Assembly (NCBI RefSeq): GCF_900182935.1
Contig: NZ_FXUE01000002.1
Location: 1-64,000 of the forward strand
Length of the DNA stretch: 64,000 nt
Origin: Fibrobacter sp. UWB10
GTDB lineage: Bacteria; Fibrobacterota; Fibrobacteria; Fibrobacterales; Fibrobacteraceae
Direction of reading: 5' to 3'
Shown piece after piece: positions 53,268 through 61,020 of this stretch. A program made the position numbers and the translations under genes. The notes under the pieces are model-generated. The model made no database searches, was not told the origin of the DNA, and saw only the letters and a list, made by a program, of their open reading frames with translations. The stretch's first letter is position 1. Every line of letters begins with the position of its first letter.

Positions 53268-56200
53268 ATGCTAAAAGAACCAAAAGATTTTCAGCTAGCT
53301 ACCGCAAACCGTATTTTGGAAGTTTTCCAAAACGGTCAAAAACGCGTTCTATTGGCCGATGAAGTTGGCCTTGGAAAAACCGTTGTAGCGAGTAAAGTTA
53401 TCAAGATAGTCGGCGAATGGCATCGTACAGATCCCAACATTCTAGACGACCATTTCAAGGTTGTCTACGTATGCTCTAATGCGAATATCGCTAACCAAAA
53501 TGCACACACTCTTGGTGTTGATGATACTCTAGATATTAGCGAAAGTCGACTTTCGATGCAACACCTTTCCATATACCAAAAAGCGGGGAAGGACCATGCC
53601 TATGAACAGTTAATTCCGTTAACTCCTTCAACATCTTTCTCCATGACCCTTGGGTGTGGAAATAAGAGAGAACGAGCTCTGCTTTATGTGTTATTGAGCC
53701 GTTTAGACTATTTCTCTGACGTTCAGCAGAGATTTTCCAAATTCATGAGAATGAATGTAGAGAATGGTTGGGAGGGGTGGATTGAAGAATATGAGAATCA
53801 AGTCGTCAAATGCGATGCCAATGGCAGCAATTATCTAGAGGAAATGAATGCCGCGCTAAAAGATATTCTTGCGCGAGAAGATAATTCCGATATTATTCCT
53901 AGCATACTCAAGATACTTGAGGAAAAATATCCATCCTATATTTGCAAAGAATCTAAAATCTTGATTAACAGGCTTCGCCGTATTTTCGCAGAGATAAGTC
54001 TCGCGAAAATGGACCCAGATTTAGTCATCATGGACGAATTCCAACGGTTTAGGAATCTGATCGATGAACCTGATGACAATAGTGAAACCAACATGTTGGT
54101 AAAGAAGTTCTTTGGAAACCCCAATACAAAGATTCTTCTATTGTCGGCAACACCCTATAAACCTTATAGTACACTTGAAGAACTGAACGAGAATAATGTT
54201 GACGAGCAATATCAAGATTTTCTTTCGTTGATGAAATTCTTGCACACCGAGGGCGAAGACATATCGAAATACGGAAAATTTCAGCAGGTTTGGGAATCCT
54301 ATTCTAAGAACCTTTCACAATTAGATGGTGAAAACTACACAATTCTCAAGGCAAGTAAGAATAAAGCAGAAGAAGCCATGTATAGGGTCATGTGCCGAAC
54401 AGAAAGAATCAACACTGGAATTGTAGATGACTCCAAAGCACTAGAAATCCCGATAAAAATTGGAGATATTCTTTCATATAACCAGTTGCAACGGATTATG
54501 GATGCAAGCTACGAAAGCGATTTGAAAAAGAAGAATAATCGCGCCCATACCTACAAAGTCCCCGTTGAGTATATAAAATCTACTCCCTTTGTCCTTTCTT
54601 TTACCGATGATTACGATTTAAAGAAACATCTCTTTGAGAAGTCTTTCAAAGATGACGAATTTGCCTTGTTGGATTTCGTGAAAAAGCATCGCAAGTATAT
54701 GCTGACCCAAAGCAACATATACAACTACAACGAACTTGATTCCAATAACGCAAGACTCGAGTATTTGAAAAAATTGCTATTTGAAGATTCCCAAAGCGAG
54801 TGCTTACTTTGGGTTCCCGCCTCACATCCGTATTACAAGAATGTGGGCGGCATTTTTGAGAAGAACAAGGATTTTTCAAAAATCTTGGTGTTTTCGGCCT
54901 GGGCAATGGTTCCTAGGATGCTTGCAACACTGTTAAGCTATGAGGCCGAACGCCTTACTATCGGGAAACGCAGGGAATTGACTTACGAAGGGAAACGCGG
55001 CGTTAAATACGGTTTCCAAAACGAGCATGGTAAAGCTATAGTCAAATTTGTCTCCCCGAAGATTGCAGAATTGTATAATCCTCAGGAATACTATGGTTGG
55101 GATTTAAAAGATGTTTCTTCAGCCATCCGTCGCAAAGTCAATGAATTATTAGATTCCGTTGCCGAAAAGTATTCCTTGGAGCGGCATGGCAACAATACCG
55201 CTATTGGCATGCATCGTTTGCTATTCCTTATTGAAGGTTGGGAATATACCGAAGAATTTGAGGATAATAACTCTCTTCTCTCCATTCCTGATTATGCTGC
55301 AGATGTTTTGACAAATGTGGCGATAGCATCTCCGGCTAGCTGTTTTTACCGTATTTTCAAAAATGAAACAAATAGGGCGGAAATCGCTGAAGAATGTGCA
55401 GAAGAGTTTGTAGCCATGTTCAATCGACGCGAAAGCGCTGCTGCCATCTACAAGATCAACAATCGCAAAGATGACAGCTATTATGAATATGTCCTCGATT
55501 ATTGCGTCAAGGGAAATTTGCAGGCCGTGTTGGACGAATATGCATTCATGATAGGCAAAGAAGGTGAAGAACTCAAAGAAGAACTGCTTGACGGTTTTGT
55601 TGGCGGCGAATCCAGTTTGCAGGTTGATACCTATACACCAACGGGGCGAGCTCCATTCAGAATGCGAACTCATTATGCACTGAGTTATGCAAATACAAAA
55701 CTAGATGACAAAACAATAAGCCGAAATTTGAATGTGCAGAAGGTGTTCAATTCACCCTTCCGACCTTTCGTTCTTGCTAGTACATCTGTCGGTCAAGAAG
55801 GGCTTGATTTTCATAAATATGCACGCAAGGTAATGCATTGGAACCTTCCGGCAAATCCGGTGGAACTGGAACAGCGCGAAGGTCGTGTAAACCGATTCTT
55901 GAATCTTTCTGTTCGCCGTAATGTGGCACATAAATACGGCCAATTATTTGACTGGAACGAAATGCTTGAGGCAGCAAAGCGTGATTACAAGGAAAATGAC
56001 TGCGAAATGGTCCCGTATTGGTACTTACCGCCAAAAATGCTTGAAGATATGCGTCAAGAAGACATCCCTGTCGAAAAGATTGAACGCATTGTCGCCATGT
56101 ACCCATTGAGCAAAGACAAAATCAAATATGAACGCCTTATAAAAATCCTTACTTTATATCGTTTAACAATGGGACAGCCCCGACAAGAAGAATTGCTAGA

Positions 56201-56288
56201 AATGCTTAGTGGTGTGGTATCTGAGGAGCAGATAGAAGAACTTCTGATACAGTTAAGTCCGGTGAGAAAGAATAGAATTAGATCGTAG
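53268..56288 (+). CDS. SF2 (SNF2/DEAD-like) helicase, candidate defence ATPase
   Basis: 1006 aa. The N-terminal motor has the Q-like region FQLATANRILEVFQNG, Walker A ADEVGLGKT (30-38), Walker B as DEFQ (256-259) instead of DEAH/DEAD, and motif III SATP (293-296). The C-terminal motor has motif IV/V STSVGQEGLDFH and motif VI QREGRVNR (869-876), the arginine fingers. The ADEVGLGKT and EGLDF wording is typical of SNF2-like helicases of defence systems such as DISARM DrmA or related helicase-PLD pairs. A region of about 300-700 residues lies between the motors and is not recognised. GAGG lies just before the start. Confidence 0.85.
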   Translation: MLKEPKDFQLATANRILEVFQNGQKRVLLADEVGLGKTVVASKVIKIVGEWHRTDPNILDDHFKVVYVCSNANIANQNAHTLGVDDTLDISESRLSMQHLSIYQKAGKDHAYEQLIPLTPSTSFSMTLGCGNKRERALLYVLLSRLDYFSDVQQRFSKFMRMNVENGWEGWIEEYENQVVKCDANGSNYLEEMNAALKDILAREDNSDIIPSILKILEEKYPSYICKESKILINRLRRIFAEISLAKMDPDLVIMDEFQRFRNLIDEPDDNSETNMLVKKFFGNPNTKILLLSATPYKPYSTLEELNENNVDEQYQDFLSLMKFLHTEGEDISKYGKFQQVWESYSKNLSQLDGENYTILKASKNKAEEAMYRVMCRTERINTGIVDDSKALEIPIKIGDILSYNQLQRIMDASYESDLKKKNNRAHTYKVPVEYIKSTPFVLSFTDDYDLKKHLFEKSFKDDEFALLDFVKKHRKYMLTQSNIYNYNELDSNNARLEYLKKLLFEDSQSECLLWVPASHPYYKNVGGIFEKNKDFSKILVFSAWAMVPRMLATLLSYEAERLTIGKRRELTYEGKRGVKYGFQNEHGKAIVKFVSPKIAELYNPQEYYGWDLKDVSSAIRRKVNELLDSVAEKYSLERHGNNTAIGMHRLLFLIEGWEYTEEFEDNNSLLSIPDYAADVLTNVAIASPASCFYRIFKNETNRAEIAEECAEEFVAMFNRRESAAAIYKINNRKDDSYYEYVLDYCVKGNLQAVLDEYAFMIGKEGEELKEELLDGFVGGESSLQVDTYTPTGRAPFRMRTHYALSYANTKLDDKTISRNLNVQKVFNSPFRPFVLASTSVGQEGLDFHKYARKVMHWNLPANPVELEQREGRVNRFLNLSVRRNVAHKYGQLFDWNEMLEAAKRDYKENDCEMVPYWYLPPKMLEDMRQEDIPVEKIERIVAMYPLSKDKIKYERLIKILTLYRLTMGQPRQEELLEMLSGVVSEEQIEELLIQLSPVRKNRIRS

Positions 56289-56297
56289 CTCTTTTGC

Positions 56298-56951
56298 TCA
56301 CTCCAAATACCAGACGGTTTCGATTGTATCGCCAGCTTCGATATCGTCGGGCGTGAAATCGATTCCTTTATCCTCTACGCAAGCTTCGCAACGCAGATCT
56401 AAAGGTTCCTCAGCCTTAAAATTGATCTCTACGCTACGTTTGGAGTAATCTGCACTGACAAAGCCTCCCAGCTTATGCCCCAACGTTGCTGCGATAACCT
56501 CAGCCTTTTCGCGTGCATCCTTGACGGCAGATTCCAAAATTTGAAGTTTTGCATCGTGAGCATTCTTCTTGATGAATGAGATCTTCACTTCAAGTTCTGG
56601 CCATGCATCCCCCAATGTCGCGATGACGCGCGATATAAGAACACTGTCAATAGGCAAATCAAGATAAAGCGTTTGGCTCAATTTGAACCCCACGAACACC
56701 CGCTTGTCTTCCTTGCGGCTCCATTCCGTTTCTTTCGTTATTGAAAAATTTGTCGTTTTGAGAGAGTCCTTGTCTATTTCAAAGCTTTCAAGGAAGGATT
56801 TCATTTCGCCATTTCCCATGGAGGCCTCGTTATACGCATCTTCGTACGTATTGTGCAGGGAATCCACCTCAAACGTGAGCCTTGTGGTGTCGGGAGCAAC
56901 TTTGACAAAGCCCGTTCCCATAACTCTAATGGTTTTCTGATTCTGTTCCAT
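56298..56951 (-). CDS. SIMPL-domain protein (DUF541)
   Basis: 217 aa from the ATG at 56951, which has GGAGG six bases upstream. The SIMPL pattern is clear: IRVMGTGFVKVAPDTTRLTF, TTNFSITKETEWSRK, and VKDAREKAEVIAATLGHKLG. SIMPL proteins are usually periplasmic and oligomeric; this one has no signal peptide, so it seems cytoplasmic. Function unknown. It converges on the helicase gene with nine bases between. Confidence 0.85.
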   Translation of the reverse strand: MEQNQKTIRVMGTGFVKVAPDTTRLTFEVDSLHNTYEDAYNEASMGNGEMKSFLESFEIDKDSLKTTNFSITKETEWSRKEDKRVFVGFKLSQTLYLDLPIDSVLISRVIATLGDAWPELEVKISFIKKNAHDAKLQILESAVKDAREKAEVIAATLGHKLGGFVSADYSKRSVEINFKAEEPLDLRCEACVEDKGIDFTPDDIEAGDTIETVWYLE

Positions 56952-56975
56952 AATAGCCTCCATTTGGTTATACCA

Positions 56976-56983
56976 CAAATATA
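56976..56983 (-). promoter_or_regulatory. TATATTTG box upstream of the SIMPL gene
   Basis: Minus-strand TATATTTG, 24 bases before the ATG; the gene has a GGAGG site, fitting the long-leader class. Confidence 0.4.
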
Positions 56984-56995
56984 TATTCATTTAAA

Positions 56996-57010
56996 TGTCA
57001 TAAAATGACA
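56996..57010. promoter_or_regulatory. TGTCA-N5-TGACA site, copy 1
   Basis: TGTCA-TAAAA-TGACA, upstream of the SIMPL gene. Two more copies with different spacers lie at 57478 and 59756. Confidence 0.5.
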
Positions 57011-57131
57011 ATTTGTAGGAGCGTTTTACTTCGCGTATCTACAGATTTGTGGGACTCCACCAGAAAAGCTCGTCACTCGGCTTTCATTTTCGTGCGTTAG
57101 TAAATTGTCGATTTTGACTCAGGCTCACGGA

Positions 57132-57179
57132 AAAGTATACAGGAAAGTACACAGAAAAGTACATAGAAAAGTACACAGA
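57132..57179 (+). repeat. 12-base tandem repeat x4
   Basis: Units of the form AAAGTAYACAGR at 57132, 57144, 57156 and 57168, one to three differences each. They encode a Val-x-Arg-Lys repeat. Confidence 0.75.
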
Positions 57180-57238
57180 AAGTCGATATACTTTGTCAAA
57201 TTGGCTCTAAAAAACGCCCTAATTGATGAAAAAATGCA

Positions 57239-57274
57239 AATGTCCAAGAAAAAGTCCATGAAAATGTCCATGAA
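57239..57274 (+). repeat. 12-base tandem repeat x3
   Basis: AATGTCCAAGAA, AAAGTCCATGAA and AATGTCCATGAA, one after the other. They encode the second linker block of the broken gene. Confidence 0.75.
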
Positions 57275-57477
57275 AAATCTAGAACGGATTTGATTTTGGA
57301 TGTTATACGAGAAAATAATGCTGTTTCTCTAAAAGAACTTGCGCAAAAGATTGGTGTTGCTTCAAAAACGATTCAGAGAGACCTTGGCCGACTAAAAAGA
57401 GAAAACGTTATCCGTCGAATTGGTCCAGACAAAGGCGGCTATTGGCAAATTATGAAGGATTCCTAAAAAACGATTTT

Positions 57478-57492
57478 TGTCACTTTCTGACA
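57478..57492. promoter_or_regulatory. TGTCA-N5-TGACA site, copy 2
   Basis: TGTCA-CTTTC-TGACA, ending 21 bases before the first 46-base repeat copy. Confidence 0.5.
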
Positions 57493-57513
57493 TATATTTG
57501 AATCTATATTTAT

Positions 57514-57559
57514 GATGATGTTATACATGACTGTTTATGTGGTTAGGCGGGGGTCTTGT
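57514..57559 (+). repeat. 46-base direct repeat, copy 1
   Basis: Begins GATGATGTTATACATGACTG and ends GGGGGTCTTGT. It matches 59792-59837 at 45 of 46 positions (G here, A there). Confidence 0.85.
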
Positions 57560-57729
57560 TGAAGGAGCCGGTTTCTGCGATTCCGATGGCGTAACGTAGT
57601 TGCTGGAGGGGTATTTGCTACCTCTCTTTAATTTCCTGTCATTTTAATAGGAAATAAATATAGAATAAGACTTCTTTGCTGTCAACGGGCATTTTATAGA
57701 AAAAAGTTATAGAAGAAAATTCCCGCTCC

Positions 57730-59181
57730 CTAGTTCTTAAGGCAGCGGACATTTAGTGCGTCCCGGTCAGTGGAGAAACCCGTCAGGTAGCCCTTGCTGC
57801 AGTTTGTGAGCCACAGGCCTACGGCCCACGGGCCCTTGTACGAAGGCGAGGATGTCCAGAAAACGGAATATACGCCCACACTTACGGCTCTGCCATCGGT
57901 GTAGATGTAGCCCGCCGGCAATGCATTAAACCCGTACTTGTCGGTCCCGTTGGACACGACGGACTGAGGGTCATCGCATTCCTTCCACCCTTCGATAGAT
58001 TTCATGGCTTTGCTCGCCATGAACGTTCCGCCCATCGAATGGATCAACTCGTCGTAGTCCAGGGAATCGGGCAGGTGCCAGCCTTCCGGGCAAATACCCC
58101 TGAAATTCCTGGGCAGTTCGCACCACGCGGAATCCCCGCAGCCTATGCCTTCGGGGCCAAAGAGACCGGCGCTGTCTACGGCGGCAGACCAGGTGTAGAA
58201 CCGCCCGAACTTCTTGCAGTCGGCATCGATGGAGTCGTTGCATACGCTTATCGCGGAGCCCTCGTTGTAATCGTAGTTCAGGTTCTCCGCCATCCACACC
58301 TGGTCGCCAATCTTCACAGTCTTGTAGGTCTGGCCGTCGCGCGAGTCGGTCACCGTCCCGGTTTCCCCCGAAGGTTCTATCGGAGTGATTTTTTCGAGCG
58401 CGCCCCTGATGCAGCGGATTGAATTCGCCTCCTCAACAGAGCGCTCCTTGTCGGTATGTCTGAAATACGGCTCCTTCCTGTCGTACGTAAATACGACGGA
58501 CCTCGTCTTGCCGTCATCAAACTCCGCCGTCATCCACAAAAAAGCGTCGAATGTCTCTTCGTAATACCCACGCCAGCCTTCCTTCTGTCTGTGTCCGGCA
58601 GGCAAAACCGAGAACGAGTATATGCCCTTGCCTCCGTAACCCTTGTCGTCCTTGCTTATGTACCAGCCGGTATCCGATTTCAGCATCATGGCCGCTGTCC
58701 CCATGCCGCCGACAGCCTCGAACAGTTCCTCGTACTCATACTCGTAAGGCAAGTGCCAACCTTCGGGGCAGGCATCGTTCACTACATCCCATAGATAGAG
58801 CCGGCCATACTTGACACAATTGGAATCCTGGTCGTCGTAGCAGAAGGAGCCTTCCATGGCGTAGTTCAGGTTCTCCGCCATCCATACCTGCGAAGCGTAC
58901 TCGAACGTCCTGTACAGCTGACCGTCGCGGGCATCGCAGAGCACATAGTCGGGCTGCCCCTTGCAATCTTCCGCATACCTGTTCGAAGAAGACCTGCTCG
59001 ACGAAGAATTGGCCGTGGACTTCTCGCTGGAAGACTTCCCGCCGGAGGATTTCCCGTCCGTAGACTTGCCTGAAGACGACTGCTCCTCGGGAGAATCCGA
59101 ATTCGGCGACACGAAGGAATCGTCATCATCACAGGCGACAAGCAAGAACACCAGCGCAAACATGTACAGGAACTTCTTCAT
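57730..59181 (-). CDS. Lipoprotein with two Fibrobacter major paralogous domains
   Basis: 483 aa. Lipobox LLVAC, then DDDDSFVSPNSDSPEEQSSS and a Ser/Gly/Lys-rich linker to about residue 68. The first paralogous domain (about 80-265) reads LCDARDGQLYRTFEYASQVW, then MAENLNYA, CPEGWHLPYEYEYEEL and SIRCIRG. The second (about 280-483) reads DSRDGQTYKTVKIGDQVW, MAENLNYDY, CPEGWHLPDSLDYDEL, VFWTSSPSYKG and NVRCLKN. A tandem arrangement suggests duplication within the gene. CTATATT lies seven bases before the ATG, no Shine-Dalgarno sequence. The gene lies between the two 46-base repeats. Confidence 0.85.
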   Translation of the reverse strand: MKKFLYMFALVFLLVACDDDDSFVSPNSDSPEEQSSSGKSTDGKSSGGKSSSEKSTANSSSSRSSSNRYAEDCKGQPDYVLCDARDGQLYRTFEYASQVWMAENLNYAMEGSFCYDDQDSNCVKYGRLYLWDVVNDACPEGWHLPYEYEYEELFEAVGGMGTAAMMLKSDTGWYISKDDKGYGGKGIYSFSVLPAGHRQKEGWRGYYEETFDAFLWMTAEFDDGKTRSVVFTYDRKEPYFRHTDKERSVEEANSIRCIRGALEKITPIEPSGETGTVTDSRDGQTYKTVKIGDQVWMAENLNYDYNEGSAISVCNDSIDADCKKFGRFYTWSAAVDSAGLFGPEGIGCGDSAWCELPRNFRGICPEGWHLPDSLDYDELIHSMGGTFMASKAMKSIEGWKECDDPQSVVSNGTDKYGFNALPAGYIYTDGRAVSVGVYSVFWTSSPSYKGPWAVGLWLTNCSKGYLTGFSTDRDALNVRCLKN

Positions 59182-59188
59182 GGGGAAA

Positions 59189-59195
59189 AATATAG
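59189..59195 (-). promoter_or_regulatory. CTATATT box, 7 bases before the two-domain lipoprotein
   Basis: Minus-strand CTATATT, seven bases, then ATG. Confidence 0.45.
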
Positions 59196-59230
59196 AACAA
59201 ACGATTTAGACAAAGGATGCTGCGCCTTAT

Positions 59231-59683
59231 TTAAAGTGGCGTTTTTTGTGCCCACAATTCCTCGAACATCGGGCGGTATCCTTCGATGTCATCCAGCTGC
59301 ACGATGGTCGTAATCTTGTTGCCGGCGTCTTTGGAAGATGCTCCGCAGTGATACAGCTTCTCGCCCTTCGCCTTAAAATCTACAAAGATATTTTGGGAAG
59401 GCCTGTCCAAGGTGCAAATTTTGCACCTTGGACAATTTTCCATATCTGTTTTCGTTAACTGGAATCTAAATTCTTCGGGAAACCGTTCATTATTGTTTTT
59501 GACTTGCCTGTTGAAAGCCTTTGTTTCGTACCCGTAAATCTCCGCCAGGTCGGCGTCGAGCATTACCTTGACCCCGCGGATGGTGTAAATCCGCGATTTA
59601 AGCAAATTTTCGTCAATCAGGGAAAAGTCCGGCTTCGCAACCGCTGCGTCCGCACCCTGCGGCGCCATTTCTTGCTTTTTCAT
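59231..59683 (-). CDS. ORF6N-domain protein, internally deleted
   Basis: 150 aa; an ORF6N/KilA-N-type DNA-binding N terminus is clear: IYTIRGVKVMLDADLAEIYG, then YETKAFNRQVKNNNERFPEE and FRFQLTKTDMEN. Full-length relatives continue with a YAFTEQG motif and a long middle region. Here the sequence jumps after CKICTL straight to a C-terminal block (GEKLYHCGASSKDAGNKITT) typical of the protein end. A 31-base perfect palindrome sits exactly at the join. ORF6N proteins are phage or mobile-element regulators. Probably a degraded or shortened mobile gene. Its start is upstream of a Lys/Ala-rich lead of 20 residues. Confidence 0.65.
   Translation of the reverse strand: MKKQEMAPQGADAAVAKPDFSLIDENLLKSRIYTIRGVKVMLDADLAEIYGYETKAFNRQVKNNNERFPEEFRFQLTKTDMENCPRCKICTLDRPSQNIFVDFKAKGEKLYHCGASSKDAGNKITTIVQLDDIEGYRPMFEELWAQKTPL
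59404..59434. repeat. 31-base perfect palindrome inside the ORF6N gene
   Basis: TGTCCAAGGTGCAAA (59404-59418), one T, and the exact complement (59420-59434). It lies at the point where the ORF6N homology breaks. Confidence 0.85.
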
Positions 59684-59755
59684 CTATTCCTCCGTCCGCC
59701 TACACGCACGAAAAGGCGGGGTTATGCATCTGCCGCAAAATATAGATTCCCGCAA

Positions 59756-59770
59756 TGTCAAATAATGACA
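59756..59770. promoter_or_regulatory. TGTCA-N5-TGACA site, copy 3
   Basis: TGTCA-AATAA-TGACA, ending 21 bases before the second 46-base repeat copy, the same spacing as copy 2. Confidence 0.5.
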
Positions 59771-59791
59771 GATTGACGTTTTTCCGAAAAA

Positions 59792-59837
59792 GATGATGTT
59801 ATACATGACTGTTTATGTGGTTAGGCAGGGGTCTTGT
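59792..59837 (+). repeat. 46-base direct repeat, copy 2
   Basis: Second copy of the repeat at 57514-57559, same orientation, one mismatch. It lies 90 bases upstream of the 356-aa gene. Confidence 0.85.
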
Positions 59838-59891
59838 GTAAACAATTTTGCCATTGAAACTGCGGAAATAAACATTGAAGTAAAACATCAT

Positions 59892-59898
59892 CTATATT
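59892..59898 (+). promoter_or_regulatory. CTATATT box upstream of the 356-aa gene
   Basis: CTATATT is 28 bases before the ATG; the gene has AAAGGAGG, fitting the long-leader class. Confidence 0.45.
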
Positions 59899-59926
59899 TA
59901 TAGGTGACTCTAAAAAGGAGGCTCCT

Positions 59927-60997
59927 ATGCAGACAGATGATGAAAATCGGGACTTGAAATACTGCCGCTATTATCATGGCGAACAACAGGATCCGTATAT
60001 GGATTCCTTCAAGGGTCGCGCCTGGATGGCAGAACAGTTAGCCAGTGAACGCGCTTCGGATTCAGCGAAGGATTTCTTGTCGTTTGTGGCGGCACATATC
60101 AGCAAGTGGGAACCTTATGGCTATGAACCGGATGTCGCTCGCTATATAGCCCTCTTTGATTATTGCTCCTTAGAAGAAAAAATTGAAATTGCAAGGGACT
60201 TTGCAATCGGGGATGCTCTTCAATTCAAGAAGCCGCGTGGCCGGACTATTTTTGAAAGTCATTCAGATGCTGGGTTCTATACTCCCGATACAATCGATGT
60301 GGGTGTTTTACTCTATTATGATGGGAGCGTCTACATTAAAAATGTTTCGCTAAATCCTTGCATTCAGGCTTATTTTTATGTAGGGAAATACAAAGAAACT
60401 GCCGATGCGGTCAAGAAACTGATAACTGAAAATTGGGAGCGTATTTCTGCGTTGCCGTCAAAGATTGAAGACCTCGTTTGCGATGGAGGTTTTTCTCACT
60501 ATAAATTTTTGAGCAAACATTTTAAGGGTATGATTTATGGTGACTCGGAGGAATCGAAGGCGGTCGAGTCTTTTCATAATCAGGTACTCAATATTTTCTA
60601 TAGGATGAATGCTCCTTCTTACGATTGGCTTGATGTTACGACCGATGTTGAAACTTTCGTCGAACAATGGGGTGCTTTGTTGGATGAAATTGATGCTGAT
60701 GAAACCCATGCAAAGGTATATGATTTTATCGAAAGTGGTCGGTTTGATGAAGACTGTCGAAATCTTGGTTTTGAAATGGATTGTTTTGAAAGTTTCGAGA
60801 AACTTTGCAACTGTGATTCTGAAAATACTTTAGGCAACTCGTATAAAGAATTGTTTGCTGTTTGTTCGGATTATCATGTTTTAGGTAATGCGATTTTTAG
60901 CCAGTGGCGTTATTACAACCACTGGGCTGATGATGTAAAAGCGGAATTTGATGCCGAATGGTTCAGGCTTGCGTTTAAGCGGCTACTAGAGCTGTAA
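59927..60997 (+). CDS. Cytoplasmic protein of unknown function
   Basis: 356 aa; ribosome site AAAAAGGAGGCTCCT, so the start is firm. No signal peptide or membrane helix. The protein is acidic, with phrases such as MDSFKGRAWMAEQLASERAS, VGVLLYYDGSVYIKNVSLNP and FEKLCNCDSENTLGNSYKEL. I do not recognise a family. Codon use is AT-richer than in the core genes. It lies at the right edge of the accessory island, behind the second 46-base repeat, so island cargo is possible. Confidence 0.6.
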   Translation: MQTDDENRDLKYCRYYHGEQQDPYMDSFKGRAWMAEQLASERASDSAKDFLSFVAAHISKWEPYGYEPDVARYIALFDYCSLEEKIEIARDFAIGDALQFKKPRGRTIFESHSDAGFYTPDTIDVGVLLYYDGSVYIKNVSLNPCIQAYFYVGKYKETADAVKKLITENWERISALPSKIEDLVCDGGFSHYKFLSKHFKGMIYGDSEESKAVESFHNQVLNIFYRMNAPSYDWLDVTTDVETFVEQWGALLDEIDADETHAKVYDFIESGRFDEDCRNLGFEMDCFESFEKLCNCDSENTLGNSYKELFAVCSDYHVLGNAIFSQWRYYNHWADDVKAEFDAEWFRLAFKRLLEL

Positions 60998-61020
60998 AAA
61001 CAACAAGTATTCCTGATAAC

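Larger units (their letters stand above)
57105..57466 (+). pseudogene. Remnant of a winged-helix ATP-binding (AlbA_2/RecG-like) regulator
   Basis: The 3' part (57230-57466) encodes, without a start codon, a linker NVQEKVHENVHEKS and a winged helix: DLILDVIRENNAVSLKELAQ, then KIGVASKTIQRDLGRLKREN, then RRIGPDKGGYWQI. This is the usual C terminus of AlbA_2/RecG-like ATP-binding proteins, whose linkers often repeat K-V-x-E-K-V. Upstream, in a different frame, KVYRKVHRKVHRKVHRKS is the likely continuation, separated by a frameshift and stops. The N-terminal ATPase part is missing. Two 12-base tandem-repeat blocks encode the linker. Confidence 0.6.
57467..57729. other. Intergenic stretch with repeat copy and small hairpins
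   Basis: It contains the TGTCA-N5-TGACA site (copy 2), a CTATATT box (57504-57510), the first 46-base repeat copy, and an inverted repeat ATTTCCT/AGGAAAT (57631-57655). A 16-codon frame starting ATG-ATG-ATG at 57512 begins right after the box; I cannot tell whether it is translated. Confidence 0.45.

Noticed and set aside
57132-57274. Regular 12-base repeats considered as a CRISPR-like array
   Set aside because: No spacers: the units are directly adjacent and encode a repeat linker of a broken gene.
57512-57562. 16-codon frame inside the 46-base repeat as a gene
   Set aside because: Too short to call; the second copy has a different reading length, and translation cannot be judged from sequence. 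Kept only as a remark in the repeat finding.
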